NCBI RefSeq assembly: GCF_000020525.1
Contig: NC_011026.1
Coordinates: 2,152,001-2,216,000, forward strand
Reading direction: 5' to 3'
From: Chloroherpeton thalassium ATCC 35110
GTDB lineage: Bacteria > Bacteroidota > Chlorobiia > Chlorobiales > Chloroherpetonaceae
DNA: 64,000 bases
A program made the position numbers and the translations under genes. Shown here in pieces: positions 56,942 through 64,000 of the stretch (positions within the stretch are counted from its first letter, which is position 1; every line of letters starts with the position of its first letter). Below the pieces are notes generated by a model, which was given only the letters and a program-made list of their open reading frames with translations, was not told the DNA's origin and did not search any database.

Positions 56942-57532
56942 ATGAACGATTTATTAGCCAAAGCGATCCTCCGCTTGAAAGAATTTAATGACGATGAATT
57001 AGCCCTTTTTCTGTCTTGCTTTAAAACACGACGCCTTGAAAAAGGCGATTTTTTCATCAATGAAGGCTGTTTATGCGAATTTCTCGGCTTTGTAAATTCA
57101 GGGATGCTACGCGCTTATTTTTTGAAAGACGGAGATGAACGCATTCTGCAGTTTTATTTTCCGGATTATTGGGTGGCGGAGTTCCTCAATATCGAAAGCA
57201 AAGAGCCGGCGGAAATTAGCATCCAAGCCCTCGAACCGTGTGAAATTCAAACGATTACCTGCGAAAAAATGTGGGAAATGAACGAAGTGATCCCGAATTT
57301 TAAACTTTTCGGGCAGATGCTTATTAACCAAAGGTTTGTGTTTTTCAGAAAACGGACGATGTCGTTTCTGAGAGATTCGCCGGAACTGCGCTACAAAAAA
57401 TTGCTTCAAGAGCAAGCGGAAGAGATAGAAAAAATTCCGCTGCAATACATCGCATCGTATTTGGGCATTCGCCCGGAAAGCCTGAGCCGCATTCGTAAGC
57501 GCTTGTCTGAAGACTCGTTATCGTTTCTCTAA
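56942..57532 (+). CDS. Crp/Fnr-family transcriptional regulator
   Basis: 196 residues. The cyclic-nucleotide-binding beta-roll (GDFFINEGCLCEFLGFVNSGMLR, in part, then FPDYWVAEFLNIESKEPAE) precedes the dimerisation helix and a C-terminal winged helix (IASYLGIRPESLSRIRKRL). It lacks the four-Cys Fe-S signature of FNR, and the cassette Arg is not obvious, so the ligand is unknown. This branch is common in Bacteroidota. Confidence 0.9.
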   Translation: MNDLLAKAILRLKEFNDDELALFLSCFKTRRLEKGDFFINEGCLCEFLGFVNSGMLRAYFLKDGDERILQFYFPDYWVAEFLNIESKEPAEISIQALEPCEIQTITCEKMWEMNEVIPNFKLFGQMLINQRFVFFRKRTMSFLRDSPELRYKKLLQEQAEEIEKIPLQYIASYLGIRPESLSRIRKRLSEDSLSFL

Positions 57533-57752
57533 TGCTTCTGAACAAAGCAAATCCTGCGTGTTCAGGTGGCTTCATAAGCCAAAAATCGCTTTCATGTTTT
57601 TCAGTCAGGATTTCCAAACTTGGAAGAAAAAGCGCATGTGCTGAAGAGCGGCAACCAGTCTCTTTTGAAACCATGTTTTTTGTTCTGCGAACGTTTCTTC
57701 ATAGCTTCCATTTCCGAAAAATCATCAGAACCGGCTTGGTAAAGGAGCGTGC

Positions 57753-59075
57753 ATGAAAAATTCGCTAACTCAATTTGCCTTATCACATTTCCTGCTCGGC
57801 TTGCTATGGCTTTTTTCCGCAAATTCACTTTTTGCTCAAACAGACCTGAACGGTCGCCCAATCTATCAAGCGCCGCCACCGTTTGATTTGAAGATTTACA
57901 GCTTCCGTGCAACGGAAAGGCATAACCGTGTGGATGTTTATTTAAAGTTCAATCATGATATGCTGAGCTTCATTAAGCAAGCCGAGCATTTTTCGGCGCG
58001 CTATCTCATTGTGGCGGATTTTTTTGATGCTGAAACGGAAAAAATGCTTGTCGAAAAAACATGGGCGGAAAAAATTGTGGTCGAGACTTACGAAGAAACC
58101 ATTTCCAAAAAAGCCGTTCAGGCAAAAACTTACACGCTTGAACTGCCTTTGGGAAATTACACGGCGATGTTGCGCATCATCGATCAGCAGTCTAACCAAA
58201 CTTTTGCAGTACAAAAAAATATTGAAAATGCGATCGACGGTTCAGCAAAATTTTCCATTTCCTCGCTGATGCTAATTGCCGAAACGCCGCGCCGCATCGA
58301 AGAACGAAAGGTGTTTTCTCCAAATTTTTCCGGGATGCTTTTTGAGAAAAACGAAACGCCGCGCATTTACTACGAAATTTATAATAGCAATCGCGCGCGC
58401 CGGCGAGTTTTAGCCGAATACACGATTTTGGCCGTTGGTCAAGAAACCGAACAGAAAGATCGCTATACAAAAATACTCAAGTTGGATAGTTTGAAAACGG
58501 AGATTTTAGACGACATTCCAACTCAGCAGCTAACGGGCGGTGATTATCGTTTGGAGCTTGCATTATTCGATTCTTCGCAGGCGCAACCAGCGCTTGTTAA
58601 AGCAAGCTGTGCATTTAGAATTCGCATAACGGGACTGGCCATATACGTGCCAAATTTAAATGAAGCCATTTCGCAGCTTCAATACATTGCCGACTCCGAT
58701 CAGATCGAATACATTTTGGCGGCCAAAAGCGACTCTGCAAAAATTCAGCGATTTAATGAGTTTTGGAAAAAACGAGATCCTTCGCCTGGAACGGAAATCA
58801 ATGAGCTCATGGCGGAATATTACAACCGCGTCAATTACGCCGACCAGCATTTTTCGAGCTATATGAAAGGTTGGCGAACCGATATGGGAATGATTTATAT
58901 CAAATATGGCGCGCCGGATTTTGTTGAGCGCCATCCGTTCAGCACGAGTACGCGCCCTTATGAAGTTTGGGAATTTCATCAACATCGCCGGCGATTTATC
59001 TTTGTGGATATGAATGGCTTTGGGGATTATCGACTCACGGTGCCTGAGTGGGACCCGGCAAATCAAATGCGATAA
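57753..59075 (+). CDS. GWxTD-domain exported protein
   Basis: 440 residues with a signal peptide (FLLGLLWLFSANSLFAQ). Beta-rich middle domain. The C-terminal GWxTD signature is GWRTDMGMIYIKYGAPD, followed by YEVWEFHQHRRRFIFVD. The domain is found in Bacteroidota and relatives and is of unknown function, probably in the periplasm. It precedes, convergently, the NHL protein gene. Confidence 0.88.
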   Translation: MKNSLTQFALSHFLLGLLWLFSANSLFAQTDLNGRPIYQAPPPFDLKIYSFRATERHNRVDVYLKFNHDMLSFIKQAEHFSARYLIVADFFDAETEKMLVEKTWAEKIVVETYEETISKKAVQAKTYTLELPLGNYTAMLRIIDQQSNQTFAVQKNIENAIDGSAKFSISSLMLIAETPRRIEERKVFSPNFSGMLFEKNETPRIYYEIYNSNRARRRVLAEYTILAVGQETEQKDRYTKILKLDSLKTEILDDIPTQQLTGGDYRLELALFDSSQAQPALVKASCAFRIRITGLAIYVPNLNEAISQLQYIADSDQIEYILAAKSDSAKIQRFNEFWKKRDPSPGTEINELMAEYYNRVNYADQHFSSYMKGWRTDMGMIYIKYGAPDFVERHPFSTSTRPYEVWEFHQHRRRFIFVDMNGFGDYRLTVPEWDPANQMR

Positions 59076-59103
59076 GGCGTTCTGTGTGAGCTTTCTGTGT
59101 GAA

Positions 59104-60084
59104 TCAATGGCGGATCGCGGATTCATATTTTACGACAAACAGCGCTTTTGGCGTAAGTACAAAAAGATTGCCTTGAACCACCGCTACATCAGTCACAACC
59201 GGAATGGGTTCGTTCAGTAACGGTTCCGTTTCAATCTCCGTTTCCAGTTGAAAATTGCTTTTTGGACCAGCTTCAAAAACGCTAACTTTTTTCCCGTTTG
59301 CGACCAAAAGAATGTCTTTTCGTTGATTTTGACTCAAAACTTCGGTTGTGCCAATTCCGTGAAGCGCTTCGAGCTCATCGCCACCGATTCTGTTGATAAA
59401 ATTTCCGAATTGATCATAGATCATCACGCATTTGCGCCCTCGATCAGCCACGAACACCATGCCAGAGCGGCTGACTTCAACTTGGTAAGGGTCGATTAAA
59501 TTGCCACGACCGGAATTAAATCCGCCGAATCGAAGCAATGAATTTCTTTCGAAAGCGGTTTTCGGAAAATTATAAGGATTGATTTTGATGACTTGGCGTG
59601 AGGTTTCCTCTAAAATGAAAAGCTCGCCTTGTGCAGAAACGCTGAGGCTGATAGGTCGCCAAATATCGCTGCTAATTTTGAACGATGAGCTTTCGCTGCT
59701 GCTCGATGTGGTGGAAAGTGGTAATTCAGGCAAGGCGGAAATAAAGTTAAGCCAGCGGTCGTATTGCACCACGCGCTGATTGCCGCGGTCGGTCACATAA
59801 ATATTGACGCCATCGCTGGCCGATAAGTCCGTTGGCGTATCAAACGCTTCTTTGTCGATGCCATAGCCGCCGGCAAATCCAGCCGGCTTGAGCGACTTGT
59901 CGTACTTGAAGATTTTGGCTTGTTCGGCGTCCAGCACAAAAATTTCGCCCAGTGCCGTGCTCGCAGAAATCGCAACGGCGTTTTCAAATCCTGAAAGTTT
60001 CTGCACGGGCATTTGTCCAGCAGCATTTCCCGCTGGACAAATAAGCCATAAAATCAACGCGAAAAAGTATGGAAAAACTTGCAT
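59104..60084 (-). CDS. NHL/beta-propeller repeat protein (secreted)
   Basis: 326 residues. The signal peptide is FPYFFALILWLICPAGNAAG. The mature part holds several NHL-like beta-propeller blades (AVAISASTALGEIFVLDAEQAKIFKYD, in part, then NIYVTDRGNQRVVQYDRW and GMVFVADRGRKCVMIYDQF). Function unknown. The gene sits directly downstream of the lytic transglycosylase gene, same strand. Confidence 0.85.
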   Translation of the reverse strand: MQVFPYFFALILWLICPAGNAAGQMPVQKLSGFENAVAISASTALGEIFVLDAEQAKIFKYDKSLKPAGFAGGYGIDKEAFDTPTDLSASDGVNIYVTDRGNQRVVQYDRWLNFISALPELPLSTTSSSSESSSFKISSDIWRPISLSVSAQGELFILEETSRQVIKINPYNFPKTAFERNSLLRFGGFNSGRGNLIDPYQVEVSRSGMVFVADRGRKCVMIYDQFGNFINRIGGDELEALHGIGTTEVLSQNQRKDILLVANGKKVSVFEAGPKSNFQLETEIETEPLLNEPIPVVTDVAVVQGNLFVLTPKALFVVKYESAIRH

Positions 60085-60102
60085 AAGAACAGAATCGTTT
60101 GG

Positions 60103-61248
60103 CTAAGGCATGATTTTTAATTTCATCCCCGGTTTAATTTCATCATCTTCCTTAATGCGATTTTGCTGGCGCAATTCTTCAACGGTAAGCCCGCATTTGT
60201 TTGCAATGCTCAAAAGTGTTTCGCCTGTTTGCACCTCGTAAAATCCATGTTGCATCGCGTTGTCTTCTTCTTTATTGTCCATATAGGCGTAAGCACTTGG
60301 TTTCTTGAAGCTGTTTTTGCTGGCCGGCAAAGTAATCTCGTAAGTGCCACCACGATATGGATGCGGAGGAATTTTTCTGCTGCGAATCCAAGGATTTAGA
60401 TATTTCATTTCTTTATAAGTCGTTCCTTGCGAGGCAGCCCATTCTGCAAGGTTGGTGATGCCATCGGTAATCGTTACGGTGCGAGTGTCGAGCGGCGCAT
60501 ACGGCCTGACTTCAGAATAGCCGTATTTGTCAGCATTTTCCATCACTTCTTTGATGGCTAAGATTCTGAACAAATAGCGCGATGTTTCCCGATTAAGCCA
60601 CAAATCATAATAATTATCTTGAGCTTGAAACGAAAGTTCGTCGTCCGTGCCATGCACGCCCATGTTGTAAGAAGCCGCCGAAAGTGCCCAGTTTCCAAAT
60701 CGGGCATAGGAGTTTTTCAGATATTTAATCGCAACGGTTGTGGATTTTTCAAGATTGTAGCGTTCATCGATAACGCCATCCACCACAAGCCCATATTGCC
60801 GAGCGATCGACGGCATAATTTGCCAAAAGCCAGCCGCGCCAGCCGGCGAGCGAACATTCAGCAAGGCGCTTTCTGCAACCGCTAAATATTTGAGGTCGTC
60901 GGGCAAGCCTTCCTCGCGGAGGCGTTTTTCAATGTAGGGAAAAAAACGACCGGCGCGTTTCAGATACATGGCGATTTGTGTGCGGTCGTTAACGTTGATC
61001 AAAAAGTCACGCTCAAAGCGTTCAAACACGTCGATGTCGTTCATCGGAACAGATTCTCCGCAAAAATAAAGCGTGTCGACGGGTTCGTGGTTATAATAAA
61101 ATCTTGTGGTGTTTTCTGGTTGGTGGGTGTTGTTGGGTTTGGGTGTGCTGTCGCCGTTGGTTTGTCCGTGGACGATAAAAACAGCGGCGAGAATAATGAC
61201 CACCGAGCTGATTATAACGATTGATTTTGCCATCTTCCGCAGAGCCAA
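60103..61248 (-). CDS. MltD-like lytic transglycosylase with LysM domain
   Basis: 381 residues with one N-terminal hydrophobic signal anchor. The SLT domain has ESALLNVRSPAGAAGFWQIMP, the catalytic Glu being in AVAESALLN, and TVAIKYLKNSYARFGNWALSAASYN later. A C-terminal LysM reads GETLLSIANKCGLTVEELRQQN. It cleaves peptidoglycan to 1,6-anhydro products during wall turnover. Upstream of the NHL gene, likely one operon. Confidence 0.93.
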   Translation of the reverse strand: MALRKMAKSIVIISSVVIILAAVFIVHGQTNGDSTPKPNNTHQPENTTRFYYNHEPVDTLYFCGESVPMNDIDVFERFERDFLINVNDRTQIAMYLKRAGRFFPYIEKRLREEGLPDDLKYLAVAESALLNVRSPAGAAGFWQIMPSIARQYGLVVDGVIDERYNLEKSTTVAIKYLKNSYARFGNWALSAASYNMGVHGTDDELSFQAQDNYYDLWLNRETSRYLFRILAIKEVMENADKYGYSEVRPYAPLDTRTVTITDGITNLAEWAASQGTTYKEMKYLNPWIRSRKIPPHPYRGGTYEITLPASKNSFKKPSAYAYMDNKEEDNAMQHGFYEVQTGETLLSIANKCGLTVEELRQQNRIKEDDEIKPGMKLKIMP

Positions 61249-61289
61249 TTTGAGTTGTTAAATATGAAGCCAAGACCTTTCTTTATACG

Positions 61290-61327
61290 ATAAAAGCAAA
61301 CGCCTTTCATCAGGGCGCTTTTTATTT
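61290..61327 (-). terminator. Possible terminator after the LOG gene
   Basis: Read on the minus strand, AAAAGC/GCTTTT flank a GCC/GGC inner stem with a small asymmetric loop. The match is imperfect and the T-tract is short, so this is a weak candidate. Confidence 0.4.
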
Positions 61328-61404
61328 AAGCCAACTGACTTCAGCGATCAAATAAGTGAAAGCCAACAAAATCAATATGAAAATTTCCTATTTGCGGTCA
61401 AAAT

Positions 61405-62133
61405 CTAAAAATTTGGAGAGTAGTTTTGCTCGGCGTAAAACCGTTTGATGATTTCCATCGCTTCGGAAGGCGTGTCAACCAGAAACACATAATCCAAATC
61501 ACTGGATTTAATGTAATGGTGTTCCTCAAGCATTGTTTCGCGAATCCATTTCAAAAAGCCATCCCAGTACGATTTGCCAATTAAAATTACCGGAAATTCG
61601 GCGATTTTCTTGGTTTGAATCAGCGTAACGGCTTCGCCGAGTTCGTCCAGCGTGCCGTAGCCGCCCGGCAATACGATAAATGCCTGCGAATATTTTACGA
61701 ACATGACCTTTCGCACAAAAAAGTAATTGAACGTAATGAGCTTATCGCGATCGATATATTTGTTCGAGTCTTGCTCGTGAGGCAAGAAAATATTGAAGCC
61801 GATGGAAGCGCCGCCGGCTTTTTTTGCGCCTTTGTTGGCTGCTTGCATAATGCCCGGGCCGCCACCCGTAATCACGCCAAGCCCTTGCGCCACCAGCAGT
61901 TGCGCCATTTCCTCAGCCATTTTGTAATACTTGTCGGATGGCTTGACTCGCGCTGAACCAAAAATGCTGACTGCCGGACCGATTTCCGCCATTTTTTCAA
62001 AGCCGGAAACGAACTCCGCCATGATTTTGAAAACCCGCCAACCATCGTGCATGAAATCTGCCCAATCGCGACCGTTTTCATTTTTGGGTGAATTTTGCGC
62101 GTCATCTTCTGGCTGCTTTTTGGAATGTCCCAT
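61405..62133 (-). CDS. LOG-family protein (TIGR00730)
   Basis: 242 residues. Motif PGGYGTLDELGEAVTL (PGGxGTxxE) with GGGPGIMQAANKGAKKAGG earlier. The family hydrolyses nucleotide 5'-monophosphates to base plus phosphoribose in plants and Mycobacterium; the bacterial in vivo role is often unknown. The N-terminus is hydrophilic and extended by ~40 residues. Confidence 0.9.
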   Translation of the reverse strand: MGHSKKQPEDDAQNSPKNENGRDWADFMHDGWRVFKIMAEFVSGFEKMAEIGPAVSIFGSARVKPSDKYYKMAEEMAQLLVAQGLGVITGGGPGIMQAANKGAKKAGGASIGFNIFLPHEQDSNKYIDRDKLITFNYFFVRKVMFVKYSQAFIVLPGGYGTLDELGEAVTLIQTKKIAEFPVILIGKSYWDGFLKWIRETMLEEHHYIKSSDLDYVFLVDTPSEAMEIIKRFYAEQNYSPNF

Positions 62134-62180
62134 AACTCTTTGGCGTGAAACCGATTGTAAAAATTAATGTCGTGAAAAAC

Positions 62181-62744
62181 TTAAAGCTTCAGGAAATTCA
62201 TCAGAATTTTCTTGCCTTCTTTAGTCATAATCGACTCGGGGTGAAATTGAACGCCGTAAAGCATGAGCGATTCGCAGTCCATGCCCATGATGACGTCGTC
62301 GTCCGTCCAAGCGGTGATTTGCAAATTTTGCGGCAAAGATTCGCGCTCGACGACAAGCGAGTGATAACGCGTGGCTTCAAACGGTTGCTCAACGCCTTTG
62401 AAAACGCCTTTTTGGTCGTGAAAAATCATCGATGTTTTTCCGTGCATCAATTCTTTGGCGCGAACGACTTTTCCGCCGAGCGCTTCACCGATAGCTTGAT
62501 GACCGAGGCAAACGCCGAAAATCGGGATTTTTCCTTTCAGTTCCTGGATAAGTGGAATGGAAACGCCGGCGTCTTGCGGTGTGCCGGGCCCGGGCGAGAT
62601 GACGATTTTCTCGGGGTTCATGGCAGCGATTTCTTCCACAGTGATTTTGTCGTTGCGATGCACCGCGACATCCGCGCCGAGCTCGCCGATATATTGAACC
62701 AAGTTGTATGTAAAAGAATCGTAATTATCGATAACGAGAATCAT
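62181..62744 (-). CDS. trpG: Glutamine amidotransferase, TrpG/PabA type
   Basis: 187 residues. Class I amidotransferase: MILVIDNYDSFTYNLVQY, PGPGTPQDAG, the nucleophile Cys in GVCLGHQAIG and the His-Glu pair in GVQFHPESI. It supplies ammonia to anthranilate synthase (TrpE) or aminodeoxychorismate synthase (PabB). No partner gene is adjacent, so trpG versus pabA is undecided. Confidence 0.95.
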   Translation of the reverse strand: MILVIDNYDSFTYNLVQYIGELGADVAVHRNDKITVEEIAAMNPEKIVISPGPGTPQDAGVSIPLIQELKGKIPIFGVCLGHQAIGEALGGKVVRAKELMHGKTSMIFHDQKGVFKGVEQPFEATRYHSLVVERESLPQNLQITAWTDDDVIMGMDCESLMLYGVQFHPESIMTKEGKKILMNFLKL

Positions 62745-63230
62745 GTTGATGCGTCCTTAATTTCGGAAATCAGAAAAGCAATGCGTTAAACTGAAAAGAT
62801 AAGCAAGCGCAAGAAGAAATAAGTATCGAGACTAAATTAAAGCAAACAATAGAAAGACAGTAGAAGCATAAATCCGTGTCGGGCTGAGCCGGTATTTTTT
62901 TCGAAGCGAAAAAAAATAAACGGTTGAGTGACAAATTAACCCGACCGTTGAGCGTAGCCGAAACGCTCGGCACCTGTGGCCTTCGGCTCCGCTCAGGCCA
63001 CAAGTAAAAAGTTGTCATGCTGAGCCGGCTTCGGCGAAGCATCCATGTGTCCGGTAACGTTGGATTCTTCGGATAAGAATCCTCAGAATGGCACGATGCT
63101 TTTTTTTTGTCATTGGTAGCGGAGAAGAAGACCGCTTGCCTTTCAAGAAGCCGCACTTCGTCTCCGCTCAGTGCGACGCGGGTTATATTTCAAAAATCGG
63201 ATATAATTTAGTCAGGGTACTTAAATATGT
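62745..63230. repeat. 486-bp spacer with dispersed-repeat-like sequences
   Basis: No supportable gene; an open frame on the minus strand is judged spurious. Segments TGTCATGCTGAGCCGG...GAAGCATC (63015-63043) and GGATTCTTCGGATAAGAATCC (63061-63081) resemble repetitive extragenic elements common in many bacteria, including the pattern of GTCATGCTGAG followed by an incomplete dyad. A GTGGCCT...AGGCCAC pair at 62977-63002 is a near dyad and TTGAGCGTAGCCGAAACGC near 62948 is another repeat-like string. Confidence 0.6.
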
Positions 63231-64000
63231 TCATTTGCGGCTTTTTTCAAGCGCGTAGGCGGCGCGAAAAGCAGTTTCGTAGGCAGGCGTTAGGTCTATT
63301 TTGCGGCGTTTCATCATGGCGCGGGCGACTTCCAACGCTTTCACGAGCCGATATTCGGTAAGGCCGTCTTCTTTGCCGCCCCACTGAAACGAACCGACAT
63401 ATTTCGGCGGAAAGCCTGCGCCGAAAATATTTGAGCTTAGACCGACAACCGTTCCCGTGTTGAACATCGTATTGATGCCCGATTTGGAATGTTCGCCCAT
63501 GAACAGCCCCAAAAATTGCATCTTTGTGTCGAAGGATTTTCCGGCGAGCGTCATGCGCACCGAGCTATAATTATTTTTCAAATCCGAATTGTTCGTGTCC
63601 GCGCCCAAGTTGCACCAGCTTGAAATGTAGGAATGGCCGATAAAGCCTTCGTGTTGCTTGTTGGCAAATGGCTCGATGATGCTGTCTTCCACCTCGCCGC
63701 CGACTTTGGATTGCTCGCCGATAAATACGTTGCTGTAAATTTTCGCCCCGATTTTTATAGTACTTTTTTGCCCCAAAAACACGTTTTCCATCAACACCGC
63801 GTTCGGCAAAATCTTGGCGCCGGGCGAGACGTAAATATATCCGTCTTCGGCGTCCAGCACCGCACCGGCTTTGACTTCCGCGCCTTCGCCGATGAAAATA
63901 TTTTTTTCATTAACCAAAAAAGCGTGCGGACTCACCTTGCCCTTAATTTGGCCAAAATCCGAACATGATTTTGCTTCGCGCAAAAATTCCTGTGGATGCA
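63231..64000 (-). CDS. GlmU-like sugar nucleotidyltransferase/acetyltransferase, N-terminus beyond right edge
   Basis: The frame is open to the right edge; a TTG at 63983 is only an internal codon. At least 256 residues are visible. It is a left-handed parallel beta-helix with hexapeptide repeats (IFIGEGAEVKAGAVLDAE, VFLGQKSTIKIGAKI, VFIGEQSKVGG), followed by GHSYISSWCNLGADTNNSDLKNNY, as in the alternative bacterial GlmU (NTP-transferase_4 type). It should make UDP-GlcNAc or a related sugar nucleotide. The N-terminal nucleotidyltransferase domain is missing only because the window ends. Confidence 0.85.
   Translation of the reverse strand, partial: HPQEFLREAKSCSDFGQIKGKVSPHAFLVNEKNIFIGEGAEVKAGAVLDAEDGYIYVSPGAKILPNAVLMENVFLGQKSTIKIGAKIYSNVFIGEQSKVGGEVEDSIIEPFANKQHEGFIGHSYISSWCNLGADTNNSDLKNNYSSVRMTLAGKSFDTKMQFLGLFMGEHSKSGINTMFNTGTVVGLSSNIFGAGFPPKYVGSFQWGGKEDGLTEYRLVKALEVARAMMKRRKIDLTPAYETAFRAAYALEKSRK

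Noticed and set aside
62770-63156. 128-codon open frame on the minus strand
   Set aside because: It runs through repeat-like extragenic DNA, has low-complexity composition and no domain; likely spurious.

Overview
The window reads as a chromosomal segment of a phototrophic green sulfur bacterium or close relative (Chlorobi/Bacteroidota). From memory the gene content fits Chloroherpeton best, but the sequence alone cannot prove the species. Pointers are an Fe-only nitrogenase cluster with nifI1/nifI2 between the H and D genes, a polysulfide-reductase-like PsrABC operon, a type IX secretion (NYPNPFNP-type) C-terminal sorting domain, a GWxTD-domain protein and an alt-GlmU protein. There are no prophages, insertion sequences or CRISPR arrays. 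Two tRNA genes are present: Leu(TAA) and Lys(CTT).

Layout. 1-7 kb: end of an NfeD-like gene, a CPA1 Na+/H+ antiporter with a cyclic-nucleotide-binding domain, an SDR reductase, two hypothetical genes and an alpha/beta hydrolase. 7-10.6 kb: tRNA-Leu, then hrcA-grpE-dnaJ, preceded by a textbook sigma-54 promoter rather than a visible CIRCE box. 10.9-12.3 kb: hypC-hypD. 12.4-13.4 kb: a YeiH-type exporter gene, minus strand. 13.5-23.4 kb: the Fe-only nitrogenase island anfH-nifI1-nifI2-anfD-anfG-anfK, a PPOX-fold protein, anfO, a cytoplasmic substrate-binding-protein-like gene and a NifA/AnfA-type activator. 23.5-25.8 kb: a LysR regulator and hypE. YeiH/LysR and hypCD/hypE flank the island in the arrangement expected if it had been inserted between a divergent yeiH-lysR pair inside a hyp gene group.

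25.8-41.2 kb is housekeeping (rdgB, pdxJ, yceD-rpmF-plsX, dtd, kdsB, ridA, fumC) plus the minus-strand psrABC operon. 41.2-51.4 kb holds an ABC-F ATPase, an HD phosphohydrolase fused to a Pycsar-effector-like membrane domain, sixA, ppk1, ferritin, tRNA-Lys, secG, hisB and a GltD-type flavoprotein. 51.4-64 kb holds a 1692-residue GLUG-repeat secreted protein, a Crp/Fnr regulator, a GWxTD protein, an NHL protein, an MltD-like transglycosylase, a LOG protein, trpG, a repeat-rich spacer and the C-terminal part of an alt-GlmU protein.

How it works together. The anf genes encode the structural Fe-only nitrogenase, its probable PII-type ammonium switch (NifI1/NifI2), accessory proteins (AnfO and perhaps an Anf3-like flavoprotein) and a sigma-54 activator whose likely target is the -24/-12 promoter upstream of anfH. 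That promoter lies downstream of a perfect TGT-N10-ACA box. Cofactor assembly genes (nifB, nifV) and electron donors are not in the window and must come from elsewhere.
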